Below, piece by piece: positions 11,352 to 23,099 of a stretch of 64,000 nucleotides of DNA. The notes below the pieces were generated by a model, which was not told the DNA's origin, ran no database searches, and was given only the letters and a program-made list of their open reading frames with translations. A program made the position numbers and the translations under genes. The stretch is from assembly GCA_963971225.1 (NCBI GenBank), contig OZ020269.1, positions 102,961,067-103,025,066 on the forward strand, given 5' to 3'. The number at the start of each line of letters is the position of its first letter. Position 1 is the first letter of the stretch. Source of the DNA: Melieria omissa (taxonomy: Eukaryota > Arthropoda > Insecta > Diptera > Ulidiidae).

Positions 11352-11562
11352 AACAGAACTTCGGTGTACCTCAGCTGGCTAGTGCGTTGGGCCGCGAGTC
11401 AAGACTTCGCGAGTTCAATACTCCGTTGGGTTAACACCGAAAAAAAAGGAAAAACAACAATTTTTCTTTCGGCGCACGCACAACACGGTTGGTTGCTGGC
11501 CTTAGTCTCGTAATCGGGATGGCGTGCCAGTCAAGAAGAAGAAGAAGAAGAAGAAGAAGAGC
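11352..11562 (+). mobile_element. tRNA-derived SINE, family B
   Basis: The head CCTCAGCTGGCTAGTGCGTT resembles a tRNA D-arm with polymerase III box A, and GCGAGTTCAATACTCC about 30 bp later is a decayed box B (consensus GGTTCGANTCC). The body continues to GGCGTGCCAGTC and ends in an (AAG)n tail at 11533-11562. A second partial copy with the same body and (AAG)n tail is at 58600-58697. It carries no protein. Confidence 0.65.
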
Positions 11563-11845
11563 TTCGGTGTATTTGTGTCTCTCGGTATTGCAATCTCGGG
11601 ATCATCTTACTGCTTATCTTATCTATCTTACCTCTGCAGAGATCACTGGAAAATGGAGCCAACCTCTTCATGTGGGTACCCATGTGACAGTGATCCATCA
11701 GAACACCAATCATGGTCCTTAGTTGATCCTTTTTAAGTCAGAGGATTTCTTTAGGACTGCGGGAGTTATGTGTGGCCAAATTTGGTGAGCAATAAGACCA
11801 GCATTACATCTCTCTCTCATCTAGAATTACTTTCCTTTGATGGGA

Positions 11846-12185
11846 TTTGTATAAGTTTCAAGCCTACTCCAGAGGTTCTTATTCTAATCTCCTTTAAATT
11901 CTAATATAACGACAGTTTAGAATTAAATTTATGGAAGATTCTGACAGGAAATCAGTGAACTATTTAAACACTGGAGGTTAGATTCTTTCATGGGGGTTTA
12001 ATAGGGTTTGTATAAGTTCCAAGCCTACAAGACTACTCCAGAGGTACTCATTCGAATCTCCTTTAAGTACTAATAAAGCGACAGTTTAGAATTAAATGTA
12101 TGTAAGATTCTGACAGGAAATTAGTGACCTATTTAAATCCTAGGGGTTAGTTTCTTTCATGGGGCTTGTAAGAGTTCGAAGCGTA
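11846..12185 (+). repeat. 161-bp tandem repeat, ~2.2 units
   Basis: TTTGTATAAGTT(T/C)CAAGCC starts units at 11846 and 12007, with a third partial start near 12165 (GCTTGTAAGAGTTCGAAGCG). Shared interior: GACAGTTTAGAATTAAAT and GATTCTGACAGGAAAT. Confidence 0.75.
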
Positions 12186-12269
12186 CAAGTTAGAAGAGGA
12201 ATTTCGAAAGTTACCACATCTTGGCCAATCAGCATGTTGACGAAGCTCATCTGCCCTATTGTTGCCTGG

Positions 12270-12375
12270 AGTCAATAGCACACACAGGATTTCATTTTGG
12301 GGGGGTTTTGCGTACAACTTTTGAGCCAAATACCATTCGAAACCATATTTTGTGTAAGCAATTTGTGGGTTTGAA
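12270..12375 (-). repeat. Dispersed ~110-bp repeat, copy 1
   Basis: The reverse complement reads ACAAAATATGGTTTCGAATG then GGCTCAAAAGTTGTACGCAA and ATCCTGTGTGTGC. Sister copies lie at 48045-48150 and 49765-49905. Type of parent element unknown. Confidence 0.7.
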
Positions 12376-12639
12376 CTACCAAACTCCCCCCACCCCTGTT
12401 TGCGCTTATGCCCGGAGTGTCCTTATATCCTGGATCACTGCATAGAGGAATATGAAGCTGAATAACGCCAAAAAATTGTATTTTGTTAAAACTGCATCCA
12501 GAGCCCAGAGTCAAATAAAGAATTAATCGAGTCTTCCAAACGGCCTTCTTACCCAACCTGGTCTAAGTCGGAAAATCTCAGCCTAGTTTAATTTTTATGA
12601 CCATAAGAAAAAAGAACGATCGTGAATAACTTATTTTTG

Positions 12640-13215
12640 CTCTATCAAAGAAATATAATACATTTTATTTAATCATAAATTATATAAAAAAATTTAAAAA
12701 ATACAAAAAAATTATATATAAAAAAATATATTAAAAATATAAAATTAGTATAAAAATATTTCAAAATACATAACAATCTAAAAAACATCATAAATTATAT
12801 AAAAAAATTTCCAAAAAATACAACAAAATTATATATAAAAAAATATATTAAAAATATAAAATTATTATAAAAATATTTCAAAATACAAAAAAATCCAAAG
12901 AAAAATCATAAATTGTATTAAATCATAAATTATATAAAAAAATTTAAAAAATACAAAAAGTATAAAAAAATATACAAAAAAATATAAAAAAAATATATTA
13001 ATTATATAAAATTATTATCAAAATATTTAAAAATACCAAAAAATCCAATAAAAATTCATAAATTATATTAAATTAATAAATTAATAATTATAAAAATAAT
13101 AACAAATAATATTATAATCAAATTATATTAAAAAATATATATAAAATTATTTTAAAAAATCTTTTAAAAAATTATTTTAAAAAATACAAAAAAATTATAT
13201 AAATAAATTACATTA
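12640..13215. repeat. Very AT-rich satellite, ~115-130 bp unit
   Basis: ATCATAAATTATATAAAAAA begins units near 12673, 12788 and 12922, with a decayed fourth near 13055. Each continues TTTAAAAAATACAAAAA.., TATATTAAAAATATAAAATT and AAAATATTTCAAAATAC. G and C are almost absent. Confidence 0.7.
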
Positions 13216-13306
13216 AAAAACTACGTTCCGGAATAATCAAATCACGCCTCGTTTACGGCCAAATTGCAGTTGAAATTTCAATGTTTCTAGTCTTTCGAAA
13301 TTAATA

Positions 13307-14419
13307 GGGGAAAGTGGGGTAATGACGGCCATGGGGTAATGACGGCCATCACCATTTTTGGTACTTAAAGTTGACGTAGGTCTAAACCGTTTACTGTAAC
13401 AGAAAGCTTGTTCCGTAAGCTTGTTTTTAAGTAGAAGCTGAAGTGTGTGAATTTATTATAACTTGTAGTTCCAGACCAGTGCCGATACGTAACTACCCGA
13501 AAGTTTTATAAGGTGTTCAAAATATCGATTATTTCGTCAACACTTTCAGCTACACAATCAAGGTAAATATATTAAAATGTTGCTATTGATATTAGCTTTC
13601 TAAATCAAGTAAAATTTGTCATGTGTCTTGCATAGTTTATTTGTACTGCATGCTTGCGCAAAATGAGGTCAGTGGGGGAATGACGGCCACTAGAGGTGGG
13701 GTAACGACGGCCATGTCATTAAGAAGTATTTTTGGAATCCGCATGATGATATTTGTTCATCATTGAGGCCTTTTATGCCATTTAAAGTGGATCCACTGCT
13801 TGTCCAATCGTTCTAGACGGTATAGCTATTCTGCACTATACATTCTCACAAGTCCCAAGGAACTCCAAGATCCTTTTTATAATTTTTTTTTTTTCATGTA
13901 GCGGTTAACGCTTCGTAATATTAAAAGTCGTGCGACATTAACTTTATTTGAAATTTCCCGCCAAATGCGCCGAGCTTCGATCGATGAGGATGAAAATTAA
14001 TATCGTTGTATTGTAAGTTTGAGGCATTTTTTTCAATATGTTTCAATTTCGTTTCTTTTCCGCTTTTTGTGAGCTATCAATAAAGTTACAATTACAAAAA
14101 TGTCAAATTTCCATTTGTTTTTCTTCACGGAGCCTTTATTAAGCACTCACAGCGATTTGTGTTGATATTTGTGCGATTTCTGGTCGGTTTTTTTGAGTGG
14201 CCGTCATTACCCCACCATTTTTCTAAATGACAAAAACCAACTTTTTTTATAGATTCTAATTTTTTATAGTTAAAATCAGAATTTTTGAAATCTGCCGATA
14301 CACTTTATTAGCATATGTGTTCGAGTTGTGCTCTTAACTCTGATTTGATCAAAAATATCAATTTTTGGATATGTTTTGATGCTAAATGAAAACTATGCCG
14401 TCATTACCCCACTTTCCCC
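13307..14419 (+). mobile_element. TA-flanked 1,113-bp foldback element with iterated GGGGTAATGACGGCC motif
   Basis: Inverted ends GGGGAAAGTGGGGTAATGAC (from 13307) and its complement (to 14419) are perfect over 22 bp and flanked by TA (13305-13306, 14420-14421), as in Tc1/mariner/pogo elements. The motif GGGGTAATGACGGCCAT is repeated in tandem at 13316-13332 and 13333-13349. It recurs at 13674-13688 and 13698-13714 (diverged), and inverted at 14199-14213 and 14398-14412. No transposase frame is present, so it is non-autonomous. The iterated motif may be a transposase-binding array (inference). Confidence 0.8.
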
Positions 14420-14429
14420 TAATTATTTA

Positions 14430-15960
14430 CAAAATATAAATATGAATTATTTAACAACATTATTAAATTATTTAGTAACCGCCACGAACCTGAAGGGCAT
14501 CAAAAACCCCATGGCAAAGCAAATATACTTTCGCACCTCCCATACAATGTGTAAAAACAGCCAAAGGACATCTCACACATGCATCGTAAAATGTTTGCTC
14601 TTTCGACAGCAACAACAACAACAACTGCGGCACACAAATAGCGACACACATTTTCGGAACGAATTTCGAATTAGTAATGCATCGGCTACATTGCAATGAC
14701 AATGCACAGGCGGCCACCAAAGAAGGCGACTGTCACCCGGCGCGAAGATGAATGCGCCAAAGCGCTGAGAACGTACCGCAAAATGATCAGCACGCCAGCC
14801 GCGTACGAGGGCGACAAATGCTAAATGGAAAAAAACAAATGTCACAAGTGTGACACCAGCAGCAACAGCGAGGAAGAAGCTGTGCGCTCCCTCGCTGCGA
14901 TTCGTATGGGCCACCACCGGAAGGAGTGCGCACAGCGAGCAGCGATCAGCAAGAGTCTGTGTGGAGTCTTTGAAGTTGCCTCTCCATTCTAACGGCAGAC
15001 AATGTGTCTGCCATTATCCTGGCAGCAGCTCTGCAGCATTATCCTTGATGCAGGATGCGTGCAATGTGCGTGCGAACCGTGTAACAAGTGTAACAAATTT
15101 CTTACCCGCTCATTGACTTTGCCTTTGCTGTATTATTGTTGCTGTATTATTTGTTGTTGTTCGGTTTAATTGTTGCGCTACTTTTCATGTATTGCCGCCT
15201 GTGATTGTGTCTATTAACGCTTGGAAGACACACCGAAAGTGTCAAGAAAAAGGCGACACAAATTCGTTACGCGCCTTGCGCCATTGACTTTTAAACTGCG
15301 AGCAATTTGTTGTTGTTATTGTTGTGTTCGTGCTTGTGCAACACATTGGCTTATCTCTCTAATGCAATGTGTGTGTTCTGATTTAATAATTTTTTTTTTT
15401 TATTACATTTTTGTAAGATTCTGTTTTATGTTTTGCCATCCAAATTGCCACCAAAGTGTGTGCGCTGCCAACGCGAATGCAAAGTTGCGCCGCCGCGCAA
15501 CTTTCATGCGCTGCTGTCATTTGTGATATGACGACAACTGCCGTCGTCTGTCAGTCTTTTCGCTTTACTATGTATATTTCCCCTTTTTTGGTTGGTTTTT
15601 CTTAGCGTAAATTCCGTGTGGGTGTTGCCGCTTTGCCATTATTGATGTATTCAGTGCGGTTTTTGCGTTTTATCTGTTCTATGTCACTGTCAGCACTCAC
15701 TGTGCGTCGCGGCACAATCATCATCGCCAGCGCGATTTCTTTTTTAGTACTAAATACTTGATCCATGCCCACACACGCGCAGACTGCACAGTGCCCGTTG
15801 AAGTCGGTTGCCGCTGTCAGCAATGATGTTGTTGTCATTGGTGTTGTTGGTTTTGTACGAAACTGTCGGCAATCAGTTGAGTGTTCTATGTGAATTGACA
15901 GCGTAGACAGAAAGACTCCAAGCAGCGAGATGCTCAGTTTGAAGAAAAGAAATCAGAATC
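14430..15960. other. GC-richer unique DNA island
   Basis: Contains a CAA tract at 14609-14622, GTTGTT runs (15135-15160, 15310-15325) and a T tract at 15388-15401. Many overlapping open frames on both strands lack domains. Confidence 0.4.
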
Positions 15961-16340
15961 GGGGTTTATCAATTGCAATGAAATGGGGTCTGGCATAACA
16001 GCCCAAGTATCAAAATATATTCAACTTTGCAAATATAAGCTCAATCCGTACTTCTGGCAATTTTTCGTATAGTTATCATATAGTTTCCTTGATGCCAGTA
16101 AGGTGCCTTACATAACCTTCTTTGAAGCCTATGAATTGGACTTAAACTTTGGATTTAGAGCCCATAATTTTGCTAATGATAATTGGCTCATTTCTTGTCA
16201 ATCGAATCGAAGGCACCGAGATATCGGCCATTGGTTACATGTGTCTGGAAGACGATGAGACTAGCATTTACTTTATTGATGAGTGCCTAGTCTTAAGACT
16301 TCTTAGACACATTTGAAAAAGAGTCACTGTGCCACAGAGT
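15960..16340. other. Spacer, nothing recognised
   Basis: No repeat or coding signal could be supported. Confidence 0.3.
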
Positions 16341-16344
16341 CACA

Positions 16345-17195
16345 CATTCGAGTTACCAGACTTCCTTCTATTTACCAAAACGTTGGATCACCCAAAAGAG
16401 ATTCAGAGTCTTTGGAATACCTTATGATGTGGTCCGCTGAATTGAAGACCGCAAAATCACCTACGGTCAGACTTGCCAAAACTACTTCAGGTCTTCAGAA
16501 TCTTTGATGACTTAATGGTGAGACTTGCCAAATCAACTTCAGGTTTTCAGCGTCCTTGGAAAAACTTATGATGTGACCCGCTGATTGAAAACTGCAAGAT
16601 CACCCAACGGTCAGACTTGCCAACTCTACTTCAGGTCTCCAGAGTCTTGGGAAAACTTTATGTAGTGTATCACTGAATTGAAGGCCGCAAGATCATCCAA
16701 TGGTGAGATTTGCCAAATCTACTTCAGGTCTTCAGAGTTTTTGCAAAACTTTATGATGTGGTCCGCTGAATTGAAGGCCGCAAGATCATCCAATGGGGAG
16801 ACTTGTCAAGTCTACTTCAGATCTTCAGAGTCTTGGGAAAACTTTATGTTGTGTATCACTGAATTGAAGGCCGCAATATCATCCAACGGTCAGACTTGCC
16901 GAATCTACTTCAGGTCTTCAGAGTCTTTGAGAAAACTTATGATGTGAACCGCTTAATTGAAAACCGTAAGATCATCCAATGGTGAGATTTGCCAAATCTA
17001 CTTGAGGTCTTCAGAGTCTTTGGAAAACTTTATGATGTGAATCGCTAAATTGAAGGCCGCAAGATCATCCAATGGTGAGACTTGCCAAATCTACTTCAGG
17101 TCTTCAGAGTCTTGGGAAAACTTTATGATGTGAATTGCTAAATTGAAGGCCGCAAGATCATCCAATGGTGAGATTTGCCAAATCTACTTCAGGTG
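16345..17195 (+). repeat. 93-bp minisatellite, ~9 units
   Basis: GA(C/T)TTGCC marks the unit at 16470, 16522, 16613, 16707, 16800, 16893, 16986, 17079 and 17172. After a shortened second unit the spacing is 91, 94, 93, 93, 93, 93 and 93. Each unit has AATCTACTTCAGGTCTTCAG, AAACTTTATGATGTG and GAATTGAAGGCCGCAAGATC. Because 93 is a multiple of three, open frames such as 16678-16947 follow the repeat; they are not taken as genes. Confidence 0.9.
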
Positions 17196-17199
17196 GTTG

Positions 17200-18030
17200 C
17201 GAGCACCAGTGCTTGATAGTCGAAAAGGGAGTCACTAGTCGAGGTGCAATGGACAGTATTTTCTTAATGCCTGTGTCCTTGGGACACTCCCTACAACTTC
17301 ATATCTAATAATGAAAGAATAAAAGCCCGATGCCGATACAGAAGACATTAGCAAATAGTCCTTAACATATCACTAATGACCTTGTTGAATTCAAGTCAAG
17401 GCATTAACCCTCTATACCTAACTTACTGGCTTCTAAATAAAATATTTTTAATATAAATTGTATGCCTCATAGGTACAGAAATTTGAGAAAACGAGTATGT
17501 AAGTTTATTATGAAAATCTAAAAATCTAACTACAAATTTAACAAAACGAGTATGTAAGTATATCATTAAGGTCAAATATTGAAAACTTACCAAATATAAT
17601 TCTAAAGACACATGTTACTTAACATTTGCCCTCACTCACATAAACCTTGTACGTGTCCCCACGACCTTACATAGCCATTTCCAATTAGTTCAGCTTTAAA
17701 CTGTGTCATGCATATCCTAACAGAATTGTGTTAATAGTTTTCTTCAAAAAGGGAGAATTTAAAATTTCACGGCAATTTACCTACTCTAAGTAGTTGCGGT
17801 TGCGGTTAGTTAGTTTTGTGGTTAATGAAGTGTCTACCCAAGTTGAGGGAAGACATTTCAAGGATCTCTTCTTGTCTCTAATTATGATTTCCAGCCCATG
17901 AAAAATGTTAGTAAATAGCAATTAACAGTGAAGTGGAACTCCACGAGACAAGACAAAGGAACTCAGGCATGACGAGAAAGGATCGCGAGGGAAAGAAAGA
18001 AGAAAGAAAACAATGTAAGAAAATCGTATT
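17200..18030. other. Unique spacer
   Basis: A short direct repeat AACGAGTATGTAAGT occurs near 17491 and 17542. Nothing else is supported. Confidence 0.35.
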
Positions 18031-18085
18031 ATTATTGATGGGGATAATGCACTGCGACCTAGTAGATCTATTGTGCCCAAGAAAA
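18030..18085 (+). mobile_element. LINE 3'-UTR scrap
   Basis: ATGCACTGCGACC.AGTAGATCTATTGTGCC resembles 10223-10258 (GTGCACTGCGACTTAAAAGG, TCTATTGTGC), which lies in the presumed 3' UTR of the RNase H LINE. Only ~50 bp are shared. Confidence 0.4.
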
Positions 18086-18259
18086 TAGTAGATGAGGTAG
18101 CGATAATTATAGAAGAAGGGTTAAAAGTCAATCTAAGCTGCAGTAAGGATACTGTGAGTCCTCGATACTATTTAGTACTTATAATCGGTGGAGGATGGTA
18201 TATGTAGGGCTAAAGTTAAAGCTTTTAGTATAGGTAGATACTTTTGGTTTGGGTAATCT

Positions 18260-20073
18260 GAAGGTAGAGCTAGAGGTCATTAAGTAGAGCTAAAGTTAAA
18301 ACGAAACCTGGATGTAACAGGAATAGATAAAAGGAGGTTGCAATGCAGAAAAGAGTGCAGTAAAGAGGATAATGAAGTGGGAAGAAGCTGCAAAAAGAGG
18401 GCACAATCAAGTCGTAACAAGTAGGGGAAGTACAGGAGAGTAGAGGGAATAATAGAGGAGAAAGTAAAGTTATAGTTAGAGGTAAAACTGAAAAGGAAGA
18501 GGAGGATGAACGAGTAGAGAAAATGAGGATGAAATGCAGAGAATGGTGCAGTAAAAAGGATAATGAAAATAATAAAGTCGAAAAATAAAGTCGAAAAAGT
18601 AGAGAAACTAAAGGAGAGTAGGGTGAAGTATACAGGAGGAAGTAAAGGAATAGTTCGAGGTAAAATTAGAAAGGAGGAGAAGGATAAAGGAGTAGAGAAA
18701 AGTAGGATGCAGTGCACAAAAGAATGCAACGAAGAGGATAATGAAAAGGGAAGAAGATGTAAATAGAGGGCACAATGAAGTTGAATGAAGTAGGGGAAGT
18801 ATAGGAGGGTAGAGGTAATTATAGAGGAGGAAGTATAGAACTAGTTAGAGGTAAAGCTGAAAAGGAGCATGAAGGAGTAGAGAAAATTATGATGCAGTGC
18901 AGAAAAGACTGCAGTGAAGAGGATAATGAAGTGGAAAGAAGATGCAAATAGAGAGCAAAATGAAGTCGGAAATAGTAAGGGAAGTAAAGGGGAGTAGAGG
19001 GAAGTATAGAGGAGGATGAAAAGAAAGATAAGTCGAAAAGAGCATTAGTTGGGGAGGCGAATGAAGTAGTGGAGAAAGCGTGGAGTATCACAGTTCAAAA
19101 TAGAGTTGATGGAAGAGAGGTAAATGTTGAAAGGAGGGTAAAGTGCAAAGAAGGATAAAGTGGGGAAAACGATGATGTTGAAAACAGGATAAAATGGAGA
19201 AGAGGAAATAAGTAACGAGTAGTATTGAAGGATAAAGTGGAATGTGGAAACAAAGGGTTAAGTGAAATGGAGTATGAAATAGAGAGATTTATAAAATGAA
19301 GAGAATAATAAAGTTCGATGAAGGATACAGTGCGGGAGCGGACGAAGTTAAAAGAAGATTAGAAGTATAAAGTAGAAAGAAGAGTAAAGTGGAAAGGAGA
19401 TTGAAGAGGAGCGAGTGGTGCGGCAATACGGTAGATGAATCAAGTATTACCGTTTAAAATGGAGATGATGGAATAGTTTAAGGTGAATGTAAAAAGAAGA
19501 GAGAAGTGAAGGAAGTGAAGTAAAAAAAAGGTTAAAAGTGGAGACAAGGGTTAAGTGGGAAGGAGGATGAAAAGGAGAGAAATATTAAGTGGAATGGCAA
19601 AGTGGTCGAAAAAGTGAAGTATTACGTTTGAAAATGATAATGATAAAGTTGTTAGAGATTAATGTGGAAAGGAGGATGAAGTGAAAAGCAGTATAAGGTG
19701 GGGAAAACGTTGATGAAAGGAAACTATGATGAAAGGAATAAAAACCGGAGAGGAGAATAAAGTAAAGAGAATGGCAAAATGATAAAGTTGATACAATGGA
19801 GAGAAGGATAAAGTGGAAAGGAGGATAAAATGGAAAAGAGAATGAAGTTGCAAGAAGTTCTAAATAAAGAGGAGGATGTAGTGGTTCAAATATAGGTGAA
19901 CAAATTAGAAATTAAGGTAAAAAGGAGAACGAAGTAGAGAAGCGGATGAAGGGGATATTAAACGAACTGGACAGGAAGATGATGTGTTAAAGAAATCAAA
20001 TATTACAGTTTAAAATAGAGAAAAGAGGGTGAAGAAATGAAAATGATGAATATGATAAAGTGGGATGTACAAG
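18260..20073 (+). repeat. Purine-rich strand tract with ~185-bp degenerate repeats
   Basis: The + strand is overwhelmingly A and G for about 1.8 kb. GAGGATAATGAA-type anchors recur at 18365, 18557, 18732 and 18917 (192, 175, 185 bp apart), each followed by GAAGAAG.TGCAAA-like text. Beyond 19.1 kb the repeat decays to GGATAAAGTGGAAAGGAGGA phrases. The Ser/Phe-rich open frames on the minus strand (for example 18280-18729) are composition artefacts. Confidence 0.75.
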
Positions 20074-20360
20074 AAAGAGAGGAGAGGAGAATGAAGTTGA
20101 GCTTGAGATCTATGAAAGAGAGGAGAGGAAAATGAAGTTGAGCTTGAGATCTATGAAAGAGAGGAGAGGAAAATGAAATTGAGCTTGAGATCTAAGAAAG
20201 AGAGGCGAGGAGAATGAAGTTGAGCTTGAGATCTAAGAAAGAGAGGAGAGGAGAAAAAAGTTGAGCTTGAGATTTAAGAAAGAGGGGAGAGGAGAATGAA
20301 GTTGGGCTTGAGATCTATGAAAGAGAGGAGAGGAAAATGAAATTGATCTTGAGCTCTAAG
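20074..20360 (+). repeat. 41-bp minisatellite, seven units
   Basis: GCTTGAGATC starts at 20101, 20142, 20183, 20224, 20265, 20306 and, altered, 20347: spacing exactly 41 throughout. The unit is GAAAGAGAGGAGAGGA(G/A)AATGAAGTTGAGC.. and continues the purine strand bias of the preceding tract. Confidence 0.92.
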
Positions 20361-20379
20361 AAAAGTTCTAAGAAGTGAG

Positions 20380-20780
20380 TGTGGAAATATAGCCTCACGT
20401 CTGATAGAATCACTTCTGAAAGCTTAGTTACAGCATAAATACTGCTTAACTCGATTACTTTCGTAACTCTGACTATTGAACTATAAAAGATTGAACTCAT
20501 TGCTACTCACCACATATATATTTTGAAGTTAAAAATTTCATGTATAATTTTTTGTTGCATTATGTATGGTAATTAACTCGTAAGAATGTACATAGGTAAA
20601 TACGTAGGTATGAATTCATTCAATAATATTTTCTCATTCACACTGACTTCATTGCCAAATGAAGTAAATCAAAATACTAATGACTTCAAAGCTCAGCATA
20701 AACAATGGAATTGTTTTTATTGTATTTTTAAAGCAACTCACGTCTGTCGAAACTACCAGCTGAAATGTTTCCCACCTTTA
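20380..20780. other. Spacer, nothing recognised
   Basis: No coding or repeat signal supported. Confidence 0.3.
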
Positions 20781-22080
20781 TTAACCAATTTGCCAAGGGG
20801 TCTTACCGAAAACGACGAACGCCCCAACAGCAGCCAACAAAAATGCCACACATCATCAGACTAATTACGTATTTTGTAATTGTAACAATTTGACCTGTGA
20901 GCACAACATTTCGGCAGATAAAAAAAAATGTTAAAAATGAAAAAATGATTTTCAAAGAATACAAACATTTCCGGACCGCCATTGTGCGACGTTTGTAAGA
21001 ATCTATGAAAATAACTGAAAAATAACCACGCCCACTGCGGTTTGCGTCGGGCCAATGCACGCTTTGACGATGACGACAATGACAATGCAATTTCGGGCAA
21101 CAATGGGCTAAGTGAGCGGCCCAGTAAGTACAACCACACATCTAACCTCGGCGCTAATGCGATTATGGACCGCCGCGAAGCATGCGAAAGCCGGCGCACA
21201 CAGCGTGACAGTGCGACAGTAAACGCAAATGTCATCTTTGACATTGTCGAGTGTCGAGATGTTCGTGTGTGGCGCGCAATGTCACAGCCGCCAAGTGCGA
21301 GGAGAGCAAAGAGCATCGCCAATGCGCGAGAGCAACTCGGCCGCAGAGTGACTATGGAAATGTGCGGCGACACAGCGACAGAGCTCGAGTGTGCGGCGTG
21401 TACGGTCGTAATTAGTTGCAATGCTTTTTCCGTAATTTGACAGGTGTGTGTCCCCATGGACCGACCGGCTGCGGTGAGCAGTGAAGTGAAAGCCGCTGCG
21501 CGACACACAACTTGTGTCTGTCTGTCTGTCTGTTCATTTTGTGCCGCTCATAGATTTTCCCATCGACAATCAGCTTCTTTATTGTCTTTTGTCCATTGGC
21601 GATGTGTGTCGCTTCTAACTTTGTCTTGGTCCGTTTGTTGTTGTTGTTGCATTGACAAAGTATTTCCCAGTGTTTTAGCTCAAATCCTACAGTTGCTCAT
21701 CTGGTCGACTGACATTGTCTGTCGGTCTGTTTGTTTTCATTTGAAAAACATTTCGCTCACTTGCATTGCGTTTGTGTACTTTTTGCGCCCGTCTGTCTGT
21801 CAGTCTGTCTAGTTGGTTCTTTGTTGTGTTCGGTCGTTCAAAGCACAAAACAAAATATGTTTCAGAAGGTTTTTCAGTGGGTTTTGCTTACTGCTCTTTT
21901 TTGTGTCGGCACGTTTTATGTTTTCACCTTTGAGTGCCGATCGATTGCTCTGTTTACCTCAAATTGGGCTAAATTGTGCAATAATAACTCAACATTAAAT
22001 ACTTTTGTCGGTGAGTGGGTCTTTGAAGACGGCGTGTGTGTGGTCAGTTGGCTGATTGTTGAAGAATTAGAAATCTGAAC
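20780..22080. other. GC-richer unique DNA island
   Basis: Contains TCTGTCTGTCTGT (21516-21531), GTTGTTGTTG (21636-21648) and TCTGTCTGTCAGTCTGTC (21791-21808). Long overlapping open frames on both strands (up to 215 codons at 20861-21508 minus) have no domains, and the opposite strand is equally open, which speaks against coding. Confidence 0.4.
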
Positions 22081-22248
22081 GTTTTACAGTTGTTTGAATA
22101 GGTAAACAAAAAGATGTTAAAATGGGATAATTTTAAAGTGGTTGTAAATTAATACAAATAATTAGAAACTAAATGTTTTAGTTGAATAATTTTCGATTTT
22201 TAGTATAAATATAAAAGCATTTTATTTCCATATTCGTTGTGAGGATGC

Positions 22249-22474
22249 AACTTATCACTTACCCGCTTCTGTATGAGACACAATAAGGCCTCTATATGGG
22301 CCCATTGTGATACCACGAATGCCACCCGGTTGAAATGTGTATACAATACTGTCTTTTCAAGTTGTGGATAGCGATAGAAGTAGACAAGTGTTTCACCAGC
22401 CCGAGCTAGGATTCCAAACTAGGGCTTCTGGTATGAGAAGCCAGCGCCCTACTCGCTGGACTATCGAGACCGGC
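22249..22474 (-). mobile_element. tRNA-derived SINE, family A, internally deleted
   Basis: On the minus strand the head is GGTCTCGATAGTCCAGCGAG, then GGCTTCTCATACCAG, and a mutated box B (TTTGGAATCC). The body jumps from GTGGATAGCG-side text directly to the tail TTTTCAAC..GTATACACATTTCAACCGGGTG..GTGGTATCACAATGGGC. Relative to the copy at 60.7 kb, the middle ~150 bp are missing. Confidence 0.7.
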
Positions 22475-22703
22475 GCTTTCGGAGGTAGTTTTTCATTAGT
22501 TTCTGCTGAACCTTTCTTGTACCACTGCCCGACTCTATGGGAACACCCACTACGAACTCTGGGATCAAAGTTCCTGACAGACCTTGATGGATAGATCGAT
22601 GGATGTGAGGGTGGGCAGGAAGGCTACAAGCCTTCCATAGCACTCAGTCCATTTTAGACCATTGTACTATACCCATGGGGATAGGGAAGGAAAATGAGAG
22701 TAA

Positions 22704-23022
22704 TATCTCATATTTCACCCGTTTTTTGAAATGCGTATGCAACAGCAACATATGTTACATTTCAAGTGGATGGGGAAAGGGAGGGGAGGGAACTTACAGT
22801 TTTATGCCGAATCCGAACGAGGCGATTGGCAGTTTTCCATTCACACTTCGAGGTTTTGCCATTGCCTGCCAAGAGCGCACTTGTGCGATTCTTGTAGTTC
22901 TCATTCCCTTCATGTGGATAGCGATAGAATGATACGAGTTTTTCACCAGCCCCAGCCAGGAATCGAACCTGCAGCCTTTGGTATGAGAAGCCAGCGCGAT
23001 ACCCGCTGGACTATCGAGGCCG
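22704..23022 (-). mobile_element. tRNA-derived SINE, family A, near full length
   Basis: Minus strand: head CGGCCTCGATAGTCCAGCGG near 23022-23003, then GTATCGCGCTGGCTTCTC, ATACCAAAGG, and box B GGTTCGATTCC (22957-22967). The body contains CTATCGCTATCCACATGAAG and AATCGCACAAGTGCGCTCTT. The tail ends near 22704 in CGGGTGAAATATGAGAT. The head resembles elongator tRNA-Met (GCCTCG..TAG, box A, CTCATA anticodon-loop region, box B), so a tRNA origin is clear; the exact parent tRNA is inference. Confidence 0.8.
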
Positions 23023-23099
23023 ATAGACCTTCTCATCCCGGCAAAAGTTGAATTCTCGGATTTGTTGTTCTTCAACTGTTTTCTTCGGATTGGGGCCGT

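Noticed and set aside
14573..14917. Opposed open frames of 80-115 codons
   Set aside because: No domain or conserved motif; lie in a GC-richer non-coding island.
16678..16947. 89-codon repetitive open frame
   Set aside because: A by-product of the 93-bp minisatellite.
18280..18729. 149-codon Ser/Phe-rich minus-strand frame
   Set aside because: Complement of the purine tract; stops are rare there because of composition.
20861..21508. 215-codon minus-strand open frame
   Set aside because: Overlaps other equally open frames on both strands, no domain, composition-driven.
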